A stretch of 64,000 bases of DNA, taken from positions 1-64,000 of the forward strand of contig JAFLJL010014642.1 in NCBI GenBank assembly GCA_018398815.1, in the 5' to 3' direction. Position 1 is the stretch's first letter, and every line of letters starts with the position of its first letter. This stretch comes from Conus ventricosus (lineage: Eukaryota; Mollusca; Gastropoda; Neogastropoda; Conidae). Below, piece by piece: positions 1 to 11,999 of this stretch. Position numbers and translations under genes: made by a program. Below the pieces are notes generated by a model that was not told the origin of the DNA, did no database searches, and saw only the letters and a program-made list of their open reading frames with translations.

Positions 1-129
1 CCCCTTCAGAGAAAGGGGGGGGGTAGAATACATTTTTGTAAATTCACCCCTTTCCCCCCTCCCCTCTTCCTTTCCCCCTCTTCCCGACCAAAGCTTCCAG
101 TCCCCCTCATCCTATCCCACCCCACCCCC

Positions 130-149
130 TCACACACACACACACACAC

Positions 150-185
<36 letters not shown>

Positions 186-210
186 ACAACACACACCACA
201 CACACACCAC
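130..210. repeat. (CA)n microsatellite
   Basis: Near-continuous CA dinucleotides with a few interruptions follow a C-rich stretch. Open frames reading Cys-Val or His-Thr repeats here are translations of the microsatellite, not genes. Confidence 0.95.
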
Positions 211-403
211 GATGTGGATCATCTTGGCAATCACTTTATCAATCAAATAATATCTATTAGCCAGGCAGATTCTCATTTTCTTCTTTCCTGGCATTCCTGG
301 CCTATGATAATGAATTCTAGCATATCTATGGACCCGTTTTCATTATCGTGCGACCAATTAGGCCTACTTGCAACACCGCAGGTCATCAATATGAGAAAGC
401 GAC

Positions 404-478
404 ACAAGGTAAGGTAAGGTAATGTCGCTTATAGCCCAGCCGACCGCAAAGGGTCATATCAGGGCTGTCACCACGTTA
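404..478 (+). repeat. Dispersed repeat copy 1 (AGGTAAGG head)
   Basis: The segment starts with iterated AGGTA and continues through CCCAGCCGACCGCAAAGGG to GGGCTGTCACCACGTT. A second copy in the same orientation lies at 33656-33730 with roughly 85-90% identity by eye, so this is an interspersed repeat. I cannot assign a class; it may be the end of a SINE or a non-autonomous DNA element. Confidence 0.75.
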
Positions 479-1736
479 AAATCAACTCACAAGTCATCAA
501 AAAGAAAAAAAAAAAAAAACAACTTTCACACATCTCTTTAAAATATATCTTCTAAAAACGCACCAGAAACTTCGTTAAAAATCTTTCTTCCGTAGAATCT
601 AAATCACATGAAAAAGTTAGTCTCTTTCAGAAGCTCAAAGATCACGTCAGGTGGGACATCTCTGAACTGGGTTTTCATGGACTCTGCTGTAAAGTGTTTA
701 TGTCTCTCACATCGTGCAAGTCCCAACAATCTAAAAGAGTATGTTTCACTGTGAGTGGTACATGACATGGAATGCACCACGGAGCCTCTTCACCTTTTAA
801 AAGATAAGAATGGGTATAAAACGACTGGCCTGAATCGACACAAGGACAGTGCATTTGTTTCGGAGATCTTCATACACCGTGCAGTAAACGGCAAAGTGAA
901 CTTTAATTCCGGTTTCTTTTTCGCGCAACAAACCTTTCTTTCTGCGTGTGCTTGATGTAGTTCCAAGCCCATCAAGCCTGGGACGAATTCTTGAATAGTT
1001 ATTTCTGTGCCATCCATTGTGATTAAAAAAAAACAACGCAAACAGTTTTCCAATAGAAATGTTTTAAAAGAATAATATCATTCATGTATTCGTCGTTGTC
1101 TTCATATGCTGAGTGTAGTTGCTGAGTTGAATTCAGCAAGAGAATTGTATTCCATCCAGCCCCTATATGCAACAATACCGTGCCAAATCCATTTTCACGT
1201 CCAACTTTATTGCACACTATTTACCCAATTGTTTTATCCAGATTCATCTGGCAAAAAGATACCAAAAAGCATCTCATTTGTATCTCATTTACATGTGTGC
1301 TTAGTCTGACCGTGGCGTGAGCAGTGTGAGGAGCTTTAACCAGTATGTGATAGATTTTACAAACGTTCAACAAGAATACCTACCGGTTCCTTCGCAGAGC
1401 AGTCTGTTTGAGGCTCGTAGGGAAACGTACGGAAATCTTTTTTCAGGCAAATGTATCCACAGTTTATAAGATTAACTATCTCTTTCTTGAGACCCCAATC
1501 AACGGTAGCGTTAGTCAGAATTGCTTCAATTTGTGTATCATACCTCTTGTTCAGAAGTAGCTGAAATATGTTTTATTTAATCATCTTTCTTACTTGTAAG
1601 TTCCTTTTTTCTTTTCCCGCCAGTCTCTATAGAGCCGTAGTATGTTCCATTTTGCTGTAAAGTACATGTCACTGATATTTATATGATTTTTCGTTTAATA
1701 CTTCATTTCCATGAAACCACTCTCTCGGACTGATGC
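479..1736. other. No identifiable feature
   Basis: AT-rich sequence with a short A run near 500. Short open frames on both strands match no family I recognise. The 87-residue minus-strand frame at 790-1053 overlaps other frames and has no domain signature. Confidence 0.6.
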
Positions 1737-2060
1737 TGTGTTGTTGTTGTTGTTGTGGCTAAAAGACCCAGGGATCATCCAAACAGCGAAGCACTTGAAA
1801 ACTTTGGTACAAATGCATCAGCTGGGGATGGAGAACATGACGTGGATTGTCCGTTTTGATGTCCTGGCCTAGTGGGAAGCACACTCCGACTTCGGGGTGA
1901 TTGTGGTGATTTTATATGTTATCTGCTAGGAGGCGTATCACAACTGAAGACAATATCCGCCTTTCTATGCAGAGCTTAAACATTTTGATGTAAGCAATTG
2001 GTGTTGTTGCTATGTAAATTAGCCTGGAGCCACAGCCTGAAGCCTTGGGCGCTCTCGCGG
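1737..2060 (+). repeat. Dispersed repeat copy a, (GTT)n head
   Basis: An imperfect GTT run is followed by a body containing GGATCATCCAAACAGCGAAG, a CATGACGTG block, and near the far end ATGCAGAGCTTAAACATTTTG. The same blocks in the same order and orientation recur at 6330-6660. The two copies differ by many substitutions and indels, so this is an old interspersed family. Confidence 0.75.
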
Positions 2061-2335
2061 AGATATATCGCTTCATCACTTCGAATATATTTTTGGCTCT
2101 CAATCTGGGCTGTCAATCAATAAATATGCTATTATCTCTATCTTTTTTTTTTTTAGTCTTTAGTTGTTTCTGGAAGCCAGTGTCTGAATCAGACAGTAAT
2201 ATTTACTATCATCTGCAAATTTACGCCATTTAAACATATTTCTATAGCTCCAGGATGGAAGGCCGAACATCTTGCTTGCTTAATCTTCTTGTACGTGCGG
2301 TGGCTGTCTCGTTAATACGTAAGGAGAAAATTCTT

Positions 2336-2351
2336 CTCTCTCTCTCTCACT

Positions 2352-2386
<35 letters not shown>

Positions 2387-2415
2387 CTCGCTCTGTGTGT
2401 GTGTGTGTGTCTGTG

Positions 2416-2466
<51 letters not shown>

Positions 2467-2545
2467 GAGAAAAGTGAGAGAGGGGGGGGGGGGGGGGAGG
2501 GAGAAGATGGGAATAGTTGGGGGGGGGGGGGGAGATGGAGATGGG
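2336..2545. repeat. Compound (CT)n-(GT)n-(GA)-(G)n tract
   Basis: A CT run, a GT run, a short GAGA segment and two G homopolymers of about a dozen bases follow each other. All overlapping open frames (Ser-Leu, Cys-Val, His-Thr repeats) are explained by this simple sequence. Confidence 0.95.
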
Positions 2546-2726
2546 GGCATCAATCCTTTCATAGGGGCTGTTGTCGCAGACGATATAAAAACGCCAAACT
2601 TTCATTTCAATGTTAAATTCGCCATTTCATTAACAACGGAATGTTCACTTGGCGGCCAGCAGCCATTATTCTGCCATCTTCTCAGCTACCCCTTGTTTGT
2701 AATATTTTAACGTTGGTAGAGGAAGT

Positions 2727-2964
2727 GAGATGTGCGATACCAGCTGATAACAGCATCAGGATATTTATGAGAAAGAACCCTCGAGAAGCCGTCAAGGCGA
2801 AATATTAGGTTTACACCACCACACACACACACACACACAACACACACACACACACACACACACACCACACACACACACTCACCACACACCAGCGATAACA
2901 GCTATCAGGGATAATTATGAAAAAGTAACTCAAGAAGCCGTCAAGACGAAATATTAGGTTTACA
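2727..2964 (+). repeat. Two direct copies of an ~80-bp segment inside the CA tract
   Basis: The segment 2727-2815 (ending GCGAAATATTAGGTTTACAC) recurs at about 2888-2964, with a CA run between. Both copies carry CAGC, GAAGCCGTCAAG and the same AAATATTAGGTTTACAC end leading into CA repeats. The repeating unit is therefore about 155 bp of unique sequence plus microsatellite. Confidence 0.85.
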
Positions 2965-3121
2965 CACACACCCCACACAACACACACCACACACACACAC
3001 AACACACACAGACGCCACACACAGAGACCGCACCACGCACACGCATGCCGCACACGCTCACCAACACACATACGCACGCACAAAGACGCACGCACCGGCA
3101 CACACGCCACGCACACACACA

Positions 3122-3154
<33 letters not shown>

Positions 3155-3475
3155 TCACACAACACCTACACACTCACACACACACACTCACACTCACACA
3201 CACACACACACACACAAAACACGGCGCAGCACGCGCGCGCCAAACCAGAACGCACTCAGCACGCACGTACGCGCGGCACACCCACAACAACACACACACA
3301 CACAACACACACCACACACACACACACACACACGCACCACACACACGCACACCACACACACACCACCACACACACACAACAACACACACAACGCACACCA
3401 CTCTACGCACACAACACTCACAAACACACACACACACCACACACCACACACACAACACACACACATTGGACATGA
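2816..3475. repeat. Long interrupted (CA)n tract
   Basis: Apart from the embedded unique segment (2888-2964), this is CA repeat interrupted by CG-containing variants such as ACGC and GCAC. The reading frames of 60-180 residues seen on both strands are repeat translations. Confidence 0.95.
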
Positions 3476-3949
3476 GTATCGACATGGGCACAGAAAATAT
3501 GGGCGGACGGTCCCCCCACCTCTTCTCCACTCCTCCTATAATTGGCTTTCATTTCAACGACCTCATCTGACAGGACCTGCACAAGGAGAGTAAGGGGCGT
3601 AGAAGAGCGGGGAAAGAAAAAAGAAAGAAGGAAAGAAGAAGGAAGGGCTAGGGGGCGGTGGAGGGGGGGAGGGAGGGCGTGGGGGGGTATTTCCGGTTAT
3701 TGGCCCTGTAAGTTGAGTTGTTCTTTCAGAGAATTTGAGTTCACTAGGGGACCAGCAAGGAAGAAAACTGTTTCGTCTGAGAGACGAGAAATGGTCAGTC
3801 TCGCTACGGAGATATAGGTTGTCCTGCCTAAGAGAACCACAAGTTTTGTGCATCATAAGCGCCCCCCTCACCACCCCACCCCCCCACCCCACCTTGGTCT
3901 GAGAAGACTCGATCAATATCGTGAAGTGAAGGGGTGAAATTTAAAGTGA
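3476..3949. other. Purine-rich non-repeat segment between CA tracts
   Basis: Contains a GA/GG-rich block at about 3600-3690 and a C-rich block at about 3860-3895. I see no domain or gene signature. Confidence 0.6.
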
Positions 3950-4338
3950 TCACACACACCACACACACACACAACAACCACACACACACACACACACAAC
4001 ACACACACACACACACCGCACACACACACACACTCGCGCACAACACACACACACACACACGCACACAGGACACAGACACACACACTGACACACACACCAA
4101 CACACACGCACGCACGCCTCGCACGGGGGGGGGCCCCACGGCACCCATCTCACGCACGCGCACGCATGCAACGCACACACACCACACACAACACACACAC
4201 ACACACAAAACACACACACACACACACACACACAAAGCACACAACACACAAACACCACACAAACACACAGCAACACACACACGCACTCACACAACACATA
4301 CGCACGCAACGCGCACGCAAGCACGCACACACACTAAC

Positions 4339-4375
<37 letters not shown>

Positions 4376-4385
4376 CACACATCTC
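3950..4385. repeat. Long interrupted (CA)n tract
   Basis: CA repeat with scattered CGCA variants and one G-run/CCCC interruption near 4125-4140. The open frames here are repeat translations. Confidence 0.95.
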
Positions 4386-4769
4386 TCATCCTTGCATTAG
4401 AGAGGGAGTGGAGTGAGGGGGCGGGGGAGATTAATTCGGGTGGGGAGGATGCCGATACATATTGAATGCGTACCGCGGTTTTCACGTCGCTGGGTGCACG
4501 AAATCTATCTTACCAACCCACCCCACCCCACCCACACCACACCCATACCACCACTGCCCTTCTCTCAGACCTATCTACTCACCCAGTGTACACCCTCCTT
4601 TATGTCAGCGGCTAGGTCATCACTCCACTCGAACCCTTCCTGTCTGTTACCTCATTTGCAAACATGCTTATCTGTGATGTACCTATGTAGATATGCCCGT
4701 GTCGGAAGCCATTATACAATCTTTCCTATTGTGCACATACTACACAACAACCAACACAACACCACCACA
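4386..4769. other. No identifiable feature
   Basis: Mixed sequence with a CCCACCC-rich stretch near 4510-4550. No coding or RNA signature. Confidence 0.55.
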
Positions 4770-4801
<32 letters not shown>

Positions 4802-5068
4802 GCACCCACGAACGCAAGCAGTATGCACACCCACACGCACGCACGCATGTACGGCACCTAGCGAGAGAGAGAGGGACAGGAGGAGAGAAGAGAGAGGGGG
4901 GGGAGGGGGAGAGGGAGGGTGTTTCAGCTGTCAGGGACACACACAACACATCACACTCACACTCACTCACACACACACACACTCATCAACACACACACGC
5001 ATACGGCACGCACACCGCACGCAGACAAACACACACATACGTTCGCACCGCACGTTAACGCGATAACA

Positions 5069-5112
<44 letters not shown>
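4770..5112. repeat. (CA)n, purine tract, (CA)n then (GT)n
   Basis: CA repeats at 4772-4800, a GAGA/GGGG tract at about 4860-4918, further CA repeats to about 5040, then a GT run at about 5078-5110. The switch from CA to GT places complementary repeats about 40 bp apart, so they could pair as a hairpin. Confidence 0.9.
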
Positions 5113-5750
5113 GTGTGTTTCATTAGGTTTGCTGTTCAAAGTATAATTTTATTTTTCTATTGGAAATGAAATGAGTGCAGGGAACAGTAAACAATAAACA
5201 AGGTGGGTAACGTTTGATCATAAGTAAAACCTAACTCAGAGTAACTTTTATTTCAAGGACTGGCACTGCCTTTTAAACTTGACTAAAGTCAGACAAATTT
5301 AACATAGACGAACTCAATCTAATAGCTGGGGGGAAAAACAAGCATTGCCAACAACTGTACTGTCTTCATAGTAATGACTTGGCAAAGATTTGACTTAAGG
5401 AGGAGGAGGGGGGGGGTGGGGGGGGGGGGGGGCGGGGGGTTTAGAGTTTGTAGTTGGAGAAACTGGGAACATGTATTAAGAAAATAATATTACAGATATG
5501 AACACTCTTCATAGTGCATAGGGAACATCGCATCCTTTGAAAGCAGATATATTTGTATTGCCTGCTCCGAGGCCTTTTCATCGCTGGGTCGAGAACTCAT
5601 CAGGGAGAAAGGTGGTTGTGTCTGCGGCTCCTGGCCGTCCATTAGGAGACACACCAAGTCATATACTGTGAGTGTGTTTCACCACCAAGGGTTGCAAAAA
5701 GAATCCAATAGCACCAAACTTTTCCATCAGGTGTTGTTGAAATCCTATCC

Positions 5751-5753
<3 letters not shown>
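5113..5753. other. No gene; G-run at about 5404-5440
   Basis: AT-rich sequence with a long G-rich homopolymer tract near 5404-5440. No recognised element. Confidence 0.6.
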
Positions 5754-5811
<58 letters not shown>

Positions 5812-5812
5812 T
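5754..5812. repeat. (GT)n microsatellite
   Basis: Nearly perfect GT dinucleotide run of about 28 units. Confidence 0.97.
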
Positions 5813-6329
5813 GTGTCCATGCATGATCCTGCTTGCTAACAATTCTGAAACGACGTCGGATAGAGAGGAGCTCCCTGTGGACATAACGAAAGAGAGAAGA
5901 AAGCACAAGTGGCAGCTGTTGTCCACGTGTTGCCGAAACTTGCAGGACAGACTAAAGATAATGACCTGGCTTAAATTATCATGTTCCTCATCCGTACACT
6001 GCAGTTGGTCGTTATTGGGGCCTGGCTGAGATAGATTTTGATGTAGCTCTATGTATCTTCGTTGCGATCAGCGCTTAATATCTTGCATATTGTGCCCACC
6101 CTTCTCTCTCTCTATCTCTTGCTCTCTCTCTCTCTCTGAAGCAGATATCTGTGGCTTACAGGGCCGGAAATGGGGGGGGGGGGGGGTTCTGAGATTTTGG
6201 ATCACTTACGATGGCCCATCCCACCCCCTTGCCATTTAGGCTGGAAAAATATGTCAGGTTGGTACGGTGTTGCTGGGGTTATTATCCCTCGCATGCTGGG
6301 CTGGTCCAGTTTACTTTCGACATCAGGAC
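5813..6329. other. No identifiable gene; short CT and G runs
   Basis: Contains CT-rich stretches at about 6100-6140 and a G run at about 6172-6187. No domain or RNA signature. Confidence 0.55.
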
Positions 6330-6332
6330 ATC

Positions 6333-6375
<43 letters not shown>

Positions 6376-6660
6376 CGTTGTTGTATGTACCCTGGTTAAA
6401 GACTCCAAGGATCATCCGTTACAGCCGAAGCACTTGATCACTTTGCGTACAATCATCCGTGGGGTGAGTACACATGACGTGTGTGACGTTTTTTGATTCA
6501 CCTGCCACACTCCGCGTCAAGGATTTGGAGCTGATAATGTTATGCTAGAGTTGTCACGGACTGATGGACCATACCGCATTAATATGCAGAGCATAACTTC
6601 ATTTTGATGGGCTCGGTGTTCTAGCTATGTCAGTTGGTCTGACACAGCCTTAATTAAGCC
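6330..6660 (+). repeat. Dispersed repeat copy b, (GTT)n head
   Basis: About 15 GTT units head a body that matches 1737-2060 block by block: GGATCATCC, CGAAGCACTTGA, ACATGACGTG, then ATGCAGAGCATAACTTCATTTTGATG. The shared order and orientation with independent substitutions mark a second copy of one interspersed family. Confidence 0.75.
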
Positions 6661-7223
6661 AGGCGAAAACCGGGACTTCTTATTCGCACGTCGTCTATAC
6701 CTGAAGTCACATGTGCCATGGGCCGTGGTGTACTTGTGCCTTAAATCATCTGCAACACATGAACGTCTGTTTCAGGTCATAAACACCAAATAAACAGCCG
6801 CGTTGTTTGCACATATCCATATCGGATTATTGCAGATTTTTTTTTTCATTTGATTTAAACACATGTCTTTGCAATGCGGTGGGGAACTACGTATCCACAG
6901 ATGAAAAAAAACATTTTGATTCAGTCTTCTAAAACACCCGCACTTTAAGTCACACTTGTATATGAGACTATACCTCCTTTAAACCAATCTTCTGTTCAGC
7001 AAAGATAAATCTTGGTTTTGATGTTCTTTGCTTGTCTGTGTGCTTGTGAGTTTTGTTTGTTTATTCAAGCACAGTAGAGTCATATTCTTTTCTCTTTTTG
7101 TTTTTTTTTTTTTTTTGTTGGTCACTTTTCGTTCGTTTTGTCCGTTAGAAGCCCTTAGATCGAAGTGCGTGCTGCTGGTCTATTACTTTGTCTTTTCCAC
7201 TGATTGCTTCTCTGTTTTGGTTG
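6661..7223. other. No identifiable feature
   Basis: AT-rich, with T runs near 6838 and 7100. Nothing recognisable on either strand. Confidence 0.55.
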
Positions 7224-7435
7224 CGGGGGGGGGGGGGGGGGGGGGGGGGGCTTTTTTTCAGTGCATAAACTGTTCCGAGTTCTGGTAGTCTTGTGCTGAT
7301 GATTTTCTTTCTTTCGCTGTGCAAACTGTTCCCGAGTTTTCTGGTAGTCTGGTGCATGTTGATTTCATCTTCGCCTGTGCAAACTGTTCCCGAGATTTTC
7401 TGGTAGTCTGGTGTGATGATTTCTTCTTCGTGCCA
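7224..7435. repeat. G homopolymer followed by a 3-copy ~58-bp tandem repeat
   Basis: A G run at about 7224-7250 precedes three copies (about 7258, 7319 and 7377 onward) of a ~58-bp unit built around TGCAAACTGTTCCCGAG and CTGGTAGTCTGGTG. The minus-strand frames here (RLPE...GTV repeats) only translate the tandem repeat. Confidence 0.85.
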
Positions 7436-7479
7436 TTACTTTGCCCTGCCTTTTTCAGGTCACAATGAAGGACATGCAC

Positions 7480-7600
7480 TTTTCTGACGGACATGGGACA
7501 GTACCTGCGGACATGCCCACTTTACTGACGACATGCACATTCCTGACGACAATGCCACATTACTGACGACATTGCCATCAGTACCTGACGACATGCACAT
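7480..7600 (+). repeat. ~20-bp tandem repeat, about 6 copies
   Basis: Repeats of ACATGCACATTCCTGACGAC and close variants are arranged head to tail with small indels between copies. Confidence 0.8.
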
Positions 7601-8600
7601 AATGAAGACTAGGTAGTGACATTGGTGCGACTCTGTGCGGAGGCAGCGGACATGGCTGTCACGGTATTCTCTTTGTCAGTGGTCTTTTCTGCTTTTGTTG
7701 CACGTTTTGTTGTTGGTTTGCTTGTTCCTTTTTTGCTTTTGATTTTGTTCTGTTTTTATAAAAAAAAATTTCTTTAATGAAACTGATTGTACATAAAAAT
7801 TATTGAACTGAAGAATAAACAAGCAATATGCTTATATTGTGTCAGTGACGGAAAATTTAACAACAAAAAACAACATCGGCGGATGCTTAATCACATTGAC
7901 ATGTTAGACAGAATGAAAAATGCTGAATATCAAATGGGTAATATTCGTAGGAAATCTTAGAGTAAATTAAAAGGAAGGAAAGGAATGATGAACAGATCAG
8001 AAAGAATCTAACAGGGATGCTACAAGGCAATCAACACAACATATACCCATGATTCCCAATGCACGAAACTTACACAAATTTTGAAGAGAGAGAGAGAGAG
8101 ACTCTGACACTGACTTTTTTTATTGTCCGTTTAGCAGTTACGCCTTTTAGAAAGGGGGTTGCAAATGATTCACCGATACAAAAGCAGAAATTTCATTGCG
8201 TATACGTACTCAACACACACACACTAACACAACATCAACACACACGTCCTCACCTTTCCTCCCCCACCCCGCTACCTTTCTACTATTATCCCAACAATCC
8301 CATACGCCATAATCACACACATGACACTACCCTTCCTTCCTCCCCCTATTCCGCCAGCCCACAACCCCTCCCAGCCCCCCGCCTCCCCAAAAATCGCACA
8401 TTGGATCATCTTATGTTACGGTATTTTGCTCAATTATCTTTTTTCTCACATACATGGCTTCAGCTATGTACTTAGCCATACTCTTTAACAACCAAACGTT
8501 CATTATTATTAGATTAACACTGAAGCAACGCTTGCATTTTTTGGTGGATGAACGAGTATTCTACACACTGCAGCTTTTACGTTTGTCAGCATTTAGTAGT
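7601..8600. other. No identifiable feature
   Basis: Mostly AT-rich. It includes a short GA run near 8088-8100, a CA/CCC-rich stretch at about 8210-8400, and an open frame of 138 residues (8059-8475) with no recognisable domain. The 3' end of the LINE annotated next may extend down into this stretch. Confidence 0.5.
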
Positions 8601-9171
8601 ACAATGTAACAAAAAATTGTTCTTCGTTTTCTAATTCATTTCCACAAGATGGGCAAATAGTGTCGTTCGAATATTCGAACTTAAGAACCATTGCTTACAG
8701 TTTTTTTGACCACTAACCCTTAACTAAATTGGCCAAAACTGATTCTGTGCCATTTATTTGTAACTAACGTTAGGTACTTTTCTGCCTGAAAAATATTTTT
8801 GAAGGAAACAGAAAGTATCTTTATTTATCGTTATGATCTATTTCTGCATTGCAAATTTTGTTTGAAACAGGAAATGGTATGTCTATTGAATTCTGTTATA
8901 AAACATATGGAACAAACTCCCTGGTTCAGCCCCCCCCCCCCAATACAAAGCCATTTCAGTCTGAGTCTTTGTATCTTCTGTCCCAATTAAAGTGACCAGA
9001 TTCGTGTTTGTAACAGATGCATATCGTAGGCTTGCCTACTATATTCTCGGAACATGGGCGAGTCTGACTTGTTTTAACCAGTTTTTGATGACATTTTACA
9101 GTTGTTGTAACGCGTAGGTAATACCTCCAGTTTCTCCTTATATCATTTTTTTGATGTATGTAGGGGTACAT
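8600..9171 (-). pseudogene. LINE ORF2 C-terminal segment with Cys motif
   Basis: A 71-residue open frame at 9171-8956 is the conserved post-RT region: it aligns in order with the region at 14319-13963 of the second LINE and ends in an aromatic-rich stretch. Below it the minus strand reads ICPSCGNELENEE at about 8661-8633, a CxxC pair typical of the C-terminal zinc-knuckle of LINE ORF2 proteins. Frame shifts separate the parts. Confidence 0.65.
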
Positions 9172-9199
9172 TCAGATATCTTTTTTTGGCAACTATGTG

Positions 9200-10330
9200 G
9201 TCATTTTCCAATCTGTTTACTGTCTTGTTAATCCCCAAAAACTTCAGCTGCGTATGTTAGGATTAGGCTGATTTTGTGCATCGAAAAGCTTCTAAATAAA
9301 TTTATATCAATAGTGTTTAGTTTCTTATTGATTGCATTAATTTCCATCACTCCCTTTTTTTTGCCTTTCTGCCGCAAAACATCAGAAAGAGCACTGCTAA
9401 CATCAACTTTGTGGTAAAAGACATCCCTAAGTATTTGTACGAGTTTGTTTTCCTTTACTTCTTATTTCCATAAAACATCTTTCTCGTCACTTAAGTAGCC
9501 ACCTTTTCTGAAAAACCTTTACATTTGTTTTGGCAAGATTGACTGTTAACTTTATCGATCTGCCCCTTTTCCATGACTATTATTTGGATTCTGGAGGCCT
9601 ATAACGAGTAGATAACAAAATAACATCATACGCAAACAATAATAAGAAAATATTTCAACTGCTCCAGGGAATGATGCTGAATCCATGTTTTCAAATTGCT
9701 TGACCAAATCACAGCAATTTCGTTTATGAAAAAGGATAAAATAAGAGGCGGGATAAGTAGACATCCTTGGTTTCACCCCTTGGGCATTCAAAAGTAGTCT
9801 GAAGAAACAACATTTTCTCGTACACTTGAAAATACAAGAATCGTAAAACTTCGTAATTGCTTGATACAGTTTTCCTTTCATCACACATTTCTCAAATAAT
9901 CTTGCCCAAAAAACATTTCTGTGACAGAATCCGAATGCCGTTTGAAGTCCACAAAGGCAAATTCAGTTTAGACTTTTTTATACGAAACTTTTGTACTATT
10001 CGATTTTAGGGTGAATAAAGTTCTACGGTACTATAACCTGGTTTGAAGCCTGCTTGCTCTTTATTTTTTTTCCTCTTTCTTACCCACTTTGAAAGGTTTT
10101 TTGTTTCTAAATAATGTGTATACACATTAACTTACAACACTCGTTGTGGGCAATGCCTCGATTAGTTATCTGGCAGGTTTGGATTCCCTTTTTTTATTAT
10201 TGGACAACTATAGATCTCGACCAGTCTTCTGGGTAAACACCAAGGTCAACATTTTTTGAAATAAATACTAAGAATTCAATAATTTTTGTGCTGGCTATGC
10301 GTCAGCTTCTCAATAATAATTTTGCAGGAC
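9200..10330 (-). pseudogene. LINE reverse transcriptase remnant with altered active site (FAYD)
   Basis: Successive RT landmarks are visible in changing frames. GVYPEDWSRSIVV (10241-10203) and EQAGFKPGYSTVELYS (about 10060-10013) belong to the fingers region. AFVDFKR is motif A (about 9958-9921), with its AFD part shifted. A GVK-containing motif B lies near 9780. LLLFAYDVILLSTR is motif C, where FAYD at 9636-9625 replaces the family's FADD. The thumb-side ILTYAAEVFG follows at 9263-9234. The enzyme would have copied element RNA at a nicked target. Loss of the first motif C aspartate and the frame breaks make it non-functional as written. Confidence 0.85.
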
Positions 10331-11339
10331 AAGAACTTTTTCCGGCTTGAGAATACTATGATGGCTTGATCTCCTCATGCCTGGAAATTACTTCATCGAA
10401 CAAAACATCTGAGTTCATCTGTTGTTTCTCACATGGCTAAACTCGATATTTTCCTTGGAGTTAGATGATACATTCCACATCATTAAAAGACATGTTAAAA
10501 TGGGGATGCCGTCTAGGGTAATGAGTTGTTAGGGCTGCTTCTATTGTCTGATCGAATAGTTTGCCAAAAATACTTTGGTTCATTATTCCGGACTGATTAA
10601 GTATGGTTATATATTCTTTGTGGTCAAATTCATTTTTTTCCTTTTTTAACTAATATTGTATTCTTTTCTTTTTTTTCGTACTCTTCTCTTTTTCTGCCAC
10701 GTGATTTCTTTTGAAAGTGTTAAATTTTCCATAGTGACCCTTACTGCCTTCCTTTTTTCGATCAATTCCTGTTCAAACAGTCGTTTGTCTTTTCTTTATT
10801 TCCTATTGTTCTCATCATTGCAAGATGCAGCGCTGCCAAAGTGATTTAACGACGAGTTCAATGGAATATTGAACATCGTATCTAGAGCTTGGGTAGGCGT
10901 TCTGTAGGCTTTCATCAAATTCAGAGAACTTAATTCCTCTTCAAAAACATCTAAACAAATCGTCTGCACCACACAAATATCTTCCACACTTGTCAGCTTC
11001 AGCTGCTTTTCCACTTCTGTCCAACTGTGTCCACTGAAATTTAAATGGTAAATGCCAGGAGTCAATGCGGATTCTCCGACATTCAGCGTACATGTTGCGT
11101 AGAAAACATATCCTGAGGAATAATGACATATCGATCACACTGAGCCGTGAGGAGAAACATAGTAAATTCCCCAGCAGATCCACATTCACCACAACAGTTA
11201 ACTATGACACAGTTTGATCATGTAATAATTCAACTATTGATTTACCGAAACTATTTATAACATCATCTTGAAAATCTGTGAAAAACAATCATCAGTCACA
11301 ACAATCGTCATCATCAATATCAGGTGAGTAATTAGTCAT

Positions 11340-11670
11340 CACTTCGGGTGTTGGTTGTTCAGATCCAGTTCTTTGCATTTGAGGTCACCCATTATCAAAA
11401 CATTTACGTTTTCATTTTCTGTAGCATGCAAGATACTTTCTTCAAGTTCACAAATCCCTTCTTTGATTTCCATTGAATTGTACAAAGGACCTTTTTCAGG
11501 GGGACAAACATAAATTTTGCGAACAATAAACCATCTCTATACGAGTTAATACACATCTGTCAATCCGTATGGCCACAACATTTTCACAATTAAACTTGAA
11601 CTACTGAAATTATCTGGAAAAGGATTTTGCGCAATACAGAAGAACGCCACCAGAATGTCTTCCTTGATGT
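11340..11670 (-). pseudogene. LINE APE-type endonuclease fragment
   Basis: The minus strand reads SGGVLLYC at 11654-11631, then after a frame change VCPPEKGPLYNSMEI and, about 30 residues on, NVLIMGDLKC near 11400-11375. These are the spaced landmarks of the exonuclease/endonuclease/phosphatase fold used by LINEs to nick target DNA: the SGG strand, the Y-x-PPE segment and the GD-x-N motif (the Asn is lost here). One open frame of about 62 residues runs through the last two. It sits between ORF1 and the RT of the same element. Confidence 0.8.
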
Positions 11671-11999
11671 GACAATTTTCTTGCTGGAGCAGTAAACTTA
11701 AACAAAGTCTTGAAGAATATTACTGAAATCCAAGAAACTATCCTCAAAAGTCTATGTCAAGCACGCAACATTAACGTCGAAATGTATTCCATGAAAGAAA
11801 AGTCCTTAAGTTGATGTCAAGTTTTCCACATTGTAAACAAGAAATGTCCACTTCCTCTCAAGATGATCCGGCCTGTCTACGTGTAGTGTCCGTGTAGTTC
11901 GCTGGGTCGTGCGTGTTGCAGGGCTCTTGTTGACAGGGGGGGGTGACAAGAAGCGTGTAGACTGCCGTCGCCACGTCACACCTCGTCCACGCCCCTCTT

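Noticed and set aside
2255..4485. Many open frames of 60-220 residues rich in Cys-Val or His-Thr
   Set aside because: They translate CA/GT and CT/GA microsatellites; opposite-strand and shifted frames are equally open.
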